A DNA stretch of 64,000 nucleotides from Hexactinellida sp. DTS-2022 (Eukaryota; Porifera; Hexactinellida), in contig JAPNXP010000013.1 in assembly GCA_028753945.1 (NCBI GenBank), positions 2,294,001 to 2,358,000 on the forward strand, read 5' to 3'. Each line of letters begins with the position of its first letter. The first letter of the stretch is position 1. The notes beneath the pieces are model-generated. The model saw only the letters and a list, made by a program, of their open reading frames with translations. It had not been told where the DNA came from and made no database searches. Made by a program: the position numbers and the translations under genes. Positions 60,143-64,000 of this stretch are shown here, piece after piece.

Positions 60143-60401
60143 GGGATTTTTTTCACCAAGTCATCAACGCCCCAAGGTGTCAAGAACCATTTGTTAATTG
60201 GTCCGAGTCACAAGGAACGGTAGATAAATTTGAAGTTTGTTTCTGTCATAAACCATCTTGAGTTTACTGCCATTCATTAATTATGTATTCATAAGAAATT
60301 ATATTATTCGTTATTTATTTTAGCAATGTTATCCACGGTGAGTTGAGTTTAGTCAATAAATTCCTTATATAATAATATTTTATTTAATCCATTGTATAGT
60401 A

Positions 60402-60846
60402 CAGTCAAACCTCCAAGATGCGGATACCTCCTTCAACTGGGCAACATTTTTGTATAAGTTCAATATATAAGTCGCCATATTTTGGTTATTCGCCACAAAT
60501 TTAGTTTATTTTTGCAGAATTAAATGTCAAAAGTGTTACTAAAAGTAAACCACCTTTATCTGGGCAGTGAATACTCGTTTCGGATTTGGCCATATGGAAA
60601 TTTCGTTACTTTATGTACAATTTCATTTTGGAAATTTATGAACTCCTTGGGTAAAGTTATACCAAGTTTCGATGATCGGAGGATGCGCATCAAGCTAGAG
60701 CCCCCTCGACAATAGTTTTGGAGACATCAGACCATAAACACTAGATAATTATGGAATAAATTTTATGGCTATTTCCGAGATCCGGGCAAATTCTAAGATC
60801 CGGGCACCCTCCGGACGAGGCTGCCCGGATAGGGGAGGTTCGACTG
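60402..60846. mobile_element. Tigger/pogo-type MITE, 445 bp
   Basis: Ends CAGTCAAACCTCCAAGATGC and GGATAGGGGAGGTTCGACTG, TA on both sides. GATCCGGGCA motifs recur near the right end. Confidence 0.9.
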
Positions 60847-60954
60847 TACTACTACAATTAAATAGATGCCAGCTCGAATTTACAAGTTAAATCAATATAA
60901 TTATCGCAAGTTGAAACAATATTGAAAGATTTAACAAGTTAAATCAATCAACTA

Positions 60955-61595
60955 TTTCTGGGTATAACCATGTTCCAATTAGAACATTTATAACGCGTTT
61001 AACTATGTTAAAAGTACACGTTTTAAAAAATAAGGAACACCTTTATAAGGAACTCCAGGCTGAGAATTGGCAATAAATTAAGGAACTCTTAAGGAACTGC
61101 CCAGCCTGAGATTATAAAACCATAAATAATATACCTATCATAGCATCTTTTATTAATTTATCAAGAATAATTCAACATCGTCTATATCTTTCTTTGATAT
61201 ATAATCAATTGTATCATCTTCAAATACTATTTCAAACTCATCAAGCCTACTGTTAAAATGTTAATAATCAGTTAATTAAGTAATTGAATACGTAGGTACC
61301 TTCTTACTAAGCAATATTTCGAGCCCAAGAAAATAAGGAACCAATAAGAACTTTGAGGCTGAAATTGGCAAAAAAATAAGGAACTTCAGCCTGAAGTTTG
61401 AATTAGGGTTCATTATATTAAAAAAACGTATATGCAGGAAAAACAAGATAATTCTTCAACCAAATTTACCATAACGTCATCAAATGATGACACAATTCCG
61501 GAGGGTGCTATGTATACCTGGATACCATATTCCTATATAGTTATAATACACTTCAGCTCTATCATTGCTATTTATTGGAATAAAGATCAATTCTC
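60955..61595. repeat. Decayed P4-type arm with an insertion
   Basis: 60955-61025 and 61462-61595 match, in order, the right arm of P4 (CATGTTCCAAT...GAACATTTATAAC; then ATGATGACA...GGGTGCTATGTATACC...). Between them is about 430 bp with repeated AAGGAAC and TTGGCAAAAAA/CAGCCTGA motifs, probably another small element. Confidence 0.65.
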
Positions 61596-61843
61596 CATTT
61601 TTCAATGCTCCATTTTTCAAAATTTTCGCTTAGCACTCAGGACTTTTATATCGAAGGTCACGAGTAGCCATTCTTATCTACGCCGCTGACACTCATATTG
61701 AATAGGAATTGACTGTAATCTCTTCAAATATTAAGTATGCATTAGTTTAGGGGTGAGTTTCGCCCCTTCAAAACTTTTTCAACTTTTACAGTAAATTTAT
61801 GTCAATTTATCCTAATCAACCATTTTGTAGTCCTTTTTAATTT

Positions 61844-63148
61844 ATGGCTCATACTGGTTATGAACAAGTTTCAATATTTGCTGATAAACTCAGATCGAAT
61901 TCAACCGAAATTTACCCTAACAATTCTTCGGAGATCGATGATTCTCAGTTAGTGATATTACTTGAATCTGATTGGTTTTGGGGAACTATATCCAAAGAGG
62001 AGTCTGCCTTAAAATTGAAGGATAAAAAGGATGGATATTTTCTAGTTCGCAACTCCACTAATGGTGGAGAATTTACACTTACTATTAGAAAACATGGAGC
62101 AAATCGTCTGGTGCGTATATTATTTAAGAGGGGTAAATATGGTTTGAACGAACCTCTTCGATTTTCGTCAGTTGTTGAACTCATCGAATATTATCGAAAG
62201 CACTCTCTGGCCGAATTTAACTCGAAGCTTGATGTTAAATTAAAGTATCCTATTTCAAGGCTATCTTCAAACATTAATAAGGATAGCATATATTCCCGTC
62301 TAAATGATATTCAGAGTGAAATCAAATGCAAGAATGATTTGTTCAAGGTCATTGAACAAGAGTTTTCTAATACCAGGATGAGCTATGATGAATTGTATCT
62401 TTTATTCTCATCTCAGTTACTTCTAACTGACTTACTAAAAGAGCACAAACATTGTATGAAGACATTTATTAAAACTGGTGTATACCCTGAACTCTTAATT
62501 GAGAATAAGGAAATATTTGATACACTTTTCCTATCTGAAAAAGAATATCTATCACAGTTGGAAAATAGACTTGATTTGCTTAAGAAGAGGGATACAGAAT
62601 ATGAAGTTAAAATTAGTATGCTTAGAAGTGAATTGAATAGCCTTTTTAATCAAAGTGAAGAATATACAAGTTGGTTGATTGAAAATGGAGAGTCTTTTGA
62701 AGAATTGGAATCAAAGTTTAATTTGGACGAAGAAATCTATGGAGGGACCATTGAAGCACTTAATCTTCTTCGTTCTAGCAAAGTTCAGAATAATGGATTT
62801 GATTTTTCTCAATTATCGAATAATATTGGATTTCCTATCCAATCATGGTTATCTAATGATGAACTAGGTAGAGTTGGTTCTCAACAAATTTTTAATGAGC
62901 GAGGAAAAGCTGATGGTTCTTTCATAGTTCGTCCCTCGAAAAATAACTTTTCGCATGTATATACACTTGAAGTCATGTTTAAATCTAAATTATATCGCAT
63001 TAAAATTTTCAATTCAATGGGTCTTTTTCAATTGGAAAAGGGTCCTAGTTTTCTAAACTTGGAAGTGTTAATTCACCATTATTCTACCAGTAGTTTGAAA
63101 AACTACAAGCAAATATTGGATACTACATTGAAATTCCCAATTTTATAA
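61844..63148 (+). CDS. PIK3R: PI3-kinase regulatory subunit, p85 type (SH2-iSH2-SH2), intronless
   Basis: p85 proteins bind and restrain the p110 catalytic subunit and recruit it to phosphotyrosine at the membrane. The 434-residue frame has an N-terminal SH2 (about 43-138) opening SDWFWGTISKEES and containing FLVRNS with the phosphotyrosine-binding Arg69; SSVVELIEYYRKHSLAEFN and LDVKLKYPIS match vertebrate p85 closely. A helical inter-SH2 segment follows (about 145-315; YTSWLIENG matches YLMWLTQKG of p85), then a C-terminal SH2 (about 334-434) with FIVRPS (Arg363). SH3, proline-rich and BH domains are absent, as in the short p50/p55 forms. The start Met is the first in frame. No introns interrupt it, and no close AATAAA is seen downstream. 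Confidence 0.93.
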   Translation: MAHTGYEQVSIFADKLRSNSTEIYPNNSSEIDDSQLVILLESDWFWGTISKEESALKLKDKKDGYFLVRNSTNGGEFTLTIRKHGANRLVRILFKRGKYGLNEPLRFSSVVELIEYYRKHSLAEFNSKLDVKLKYPISRLSSNINKDSIYSRLNDIQSEIKCKNDLFKVIEQEFSNTRMSYDELYLLFSSQLLLTDLLKEHKHCMKTFIKTGVYPELLIENKEIFDTLFLSEKEYLSQLENRLDLLKKRDTEYEVKISMLRSELNSLFNQSEEYTSWLIENGESFEELESKFNLDEEIYGGTIEALNLLRSSKVQNNGFDFSQLSNNIGFPIQSWLSNDELGRVGSQQIFNERGKADGSFIVRPSKNNFSHVYTLEVMFKSKLYRIKIFNSMGLFQLEKGPSFLNLEVLIHHYSTSSLKNYKQILDTTLKFPIL

Positions 63149-63483
63149 TATATGAACCATAAGCATACCACAATGTCTGTATTCTTTGGCTGGCGCACGT
63201 TGTTCTTTAGAAATCCTGTATTATTGTGAAACATAGATTTAGTGCTCAGATAATTATGGTAATCTTCTCAATTTGACATTGAATTTGCAATATTTATATA
63301 TTTTATTCTTATACATGATGTATTGTTTACTAACTTTAATTCAAAGTATGTGTGAAGCCTATTTTCATTTAGAATTAAATTATTATTTGATTCATCAATT
63401 GCCTAAAATGCTTGTTTAATTAATTAATAATTATATAGTTATATAATTATATAAGTTTTTTAAGTTATATAATTATATAAGTA
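63149..63483. other. 3' flank of the p85 gene
   Basis: AT-rich. No AATAAA within the first 150 bp; the end is an AT-rich stretch with repeated ATTATATAA (63428-63480). Confidence 0.4.
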
Positions 63484-63660
63484 CAGTATAAGCTCGCAAA
63501 CTGGGGCACCTTGGCGTTTCTGAAATATGCCCCACTTTGGGAGAGTGCCCCGGTTTGCGAGCTTTGCTCCGGTTCGAGAGCGGAATTTATATATGATAAA
63601 ACCAAATTCGGAAGTAACTGCCCCGGTTTTGGAGGTGCCCCGGTTTGCGAGCTTCTACTG
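63484..63660. mobile_element. Tigger/pogo-type MITE, 177 bp
   Basis: Ends CAGTATAAGCTCGCAAACTG and GGTTTGCGAGCTTCTACTG, TA on both sides; GTGCCCCGGTTTGCGAG motifs repeat inside. Confidence 0.92.
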
Positions 63661-63822
63661 TATATACGTATCCCTCGGATGTCTTGGGGTAAAAGGTATG
63701 AATAGAAAAACCCCACTTTCACTTTCAATTGAAATTCAATTAACTTTCAGTTTCAATTTTACATTCCTAGGCAGACGTGGGTTAATTAATTAAATAATTA
63801 ACAAGCATAATTTAATATTTCA

Positions 63823-64000
63823 GTACACCAAAACTTCCGTCATCCGGACCTCCCAGATCCGGGCATCGCTCTCAACCGTGCACCCTTTTGGTGGACTAAA
63901 TATGTATTCATTTAATCAATAATGGAGCTAAATGACCAAATTATGTGACAAATACATATCTTAAATCATCCACAACCCGTTAAAAACGTCACTTAAATTT
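63823..64000. mobile_element. Possible left end of a Tigger/pogo-type MITE (partial)
   Basis: Starts CAGTACACCAAAACTTCCG followed by AGATCCGGGCAT, the same motif as in the 60402 MITE. No TA before it, and the right end is outside the window. Confidence 0.35.

Noticed and set aside
63465-63793. Overlapping frames on both strands downstream of p85
   Set aside because: They arise from the repeated GCCCCGGTTTGCGAG motif of a 177-bp MITE.
1-64000. LINE or Helitron elements
   Set aside because: No reverse transcriptase apart from the LTR element, no endonuclease, no Rep/helicase motifs and no poly(A)-tailed repeats were found.

Overview
The window comes from an AT-rich animal genome. Only two host genes can be supported, one at each end. 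On the left, on the minus strand, is the first exon of SF3B4 (splicing factor 3b subunit 4, a U2 snRNP protein). On the right, on the plus strand, is an intronless gene for a p85-type regulatory subunit of PI3-kinase. The SF3B4 exon ends in an intron of only 19 nt. Ultra-short spliceosomal introns in an animal are best known from dicyemids, so a dicyemid or a similarly reduced invertebrate is my best guess; this is an inference from one intron plus general character.

The 61 kb between the two genes is almost wholly mobile DNA, much of it nested. In order: a Tigger-like MITE with an 83-bp duplication (0.4 kb); unclassified dispersed repeats; Transib-like element A (2.6-5.1 kb); intact P-like element P1 (6.4-10.6 kb); Transib/RAG1-like element B (10.7-23.2 kb), which holds a Ty3/Gypsy LTR element, which holds a second P-like element, P2; repeats and a microsatellite (23-25.7 kb); several hAT-type MITEs; long-armed P-like element P3 (26.7-28.8 kb); Transib-like element C (29.0-31.0 kb); a decayed unclassified gene (31.3-35.2 kb); a hAT gene split by a MULE that itself carries three nested elements (35.7-41.8 kb); a Tigger/pogo element split by long-armed P-like element P4 and by an unclassified element with TIRs starting CAGGGTTG (43.7-51.3 kb); TA-flanked MITEs; and a GC-rich hAT element (55.7-59.3 kb).

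The most unusual signal is shared by the three Transib-like elements. Each begins with CACAGTG, the heptamer of V(D)J recombination signals (one end of A reads CACAGTA), and each is flanked by a perfect 5-bp target duplication (TAATG, ATTAG, GACTA). In all three, a second conserved block (close to AATAGG plus an A/T tail) lies 23 nt from the heptamer at one end and 14 nt at the other. That one-turn asymmetry recalls the 12/23 design of antigen-receptor signals. Element B encodes a RAG1/Transib-type transposase and no visible RAG2.

A second coherent system is the P-like group. Four elements share a CATRG terminus and have perfect 7-bp target duplications (GTTATAC, GCCTTGC, GGTCACC, ATCTACC), whereas classical P elements give 8 bp. 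P1 has perfect 71-bp TIRs and an unbroken two-exon THAP transposase, so it looks recently active. Transposon introns here are 57-99 nt, several times the single host intron seen.
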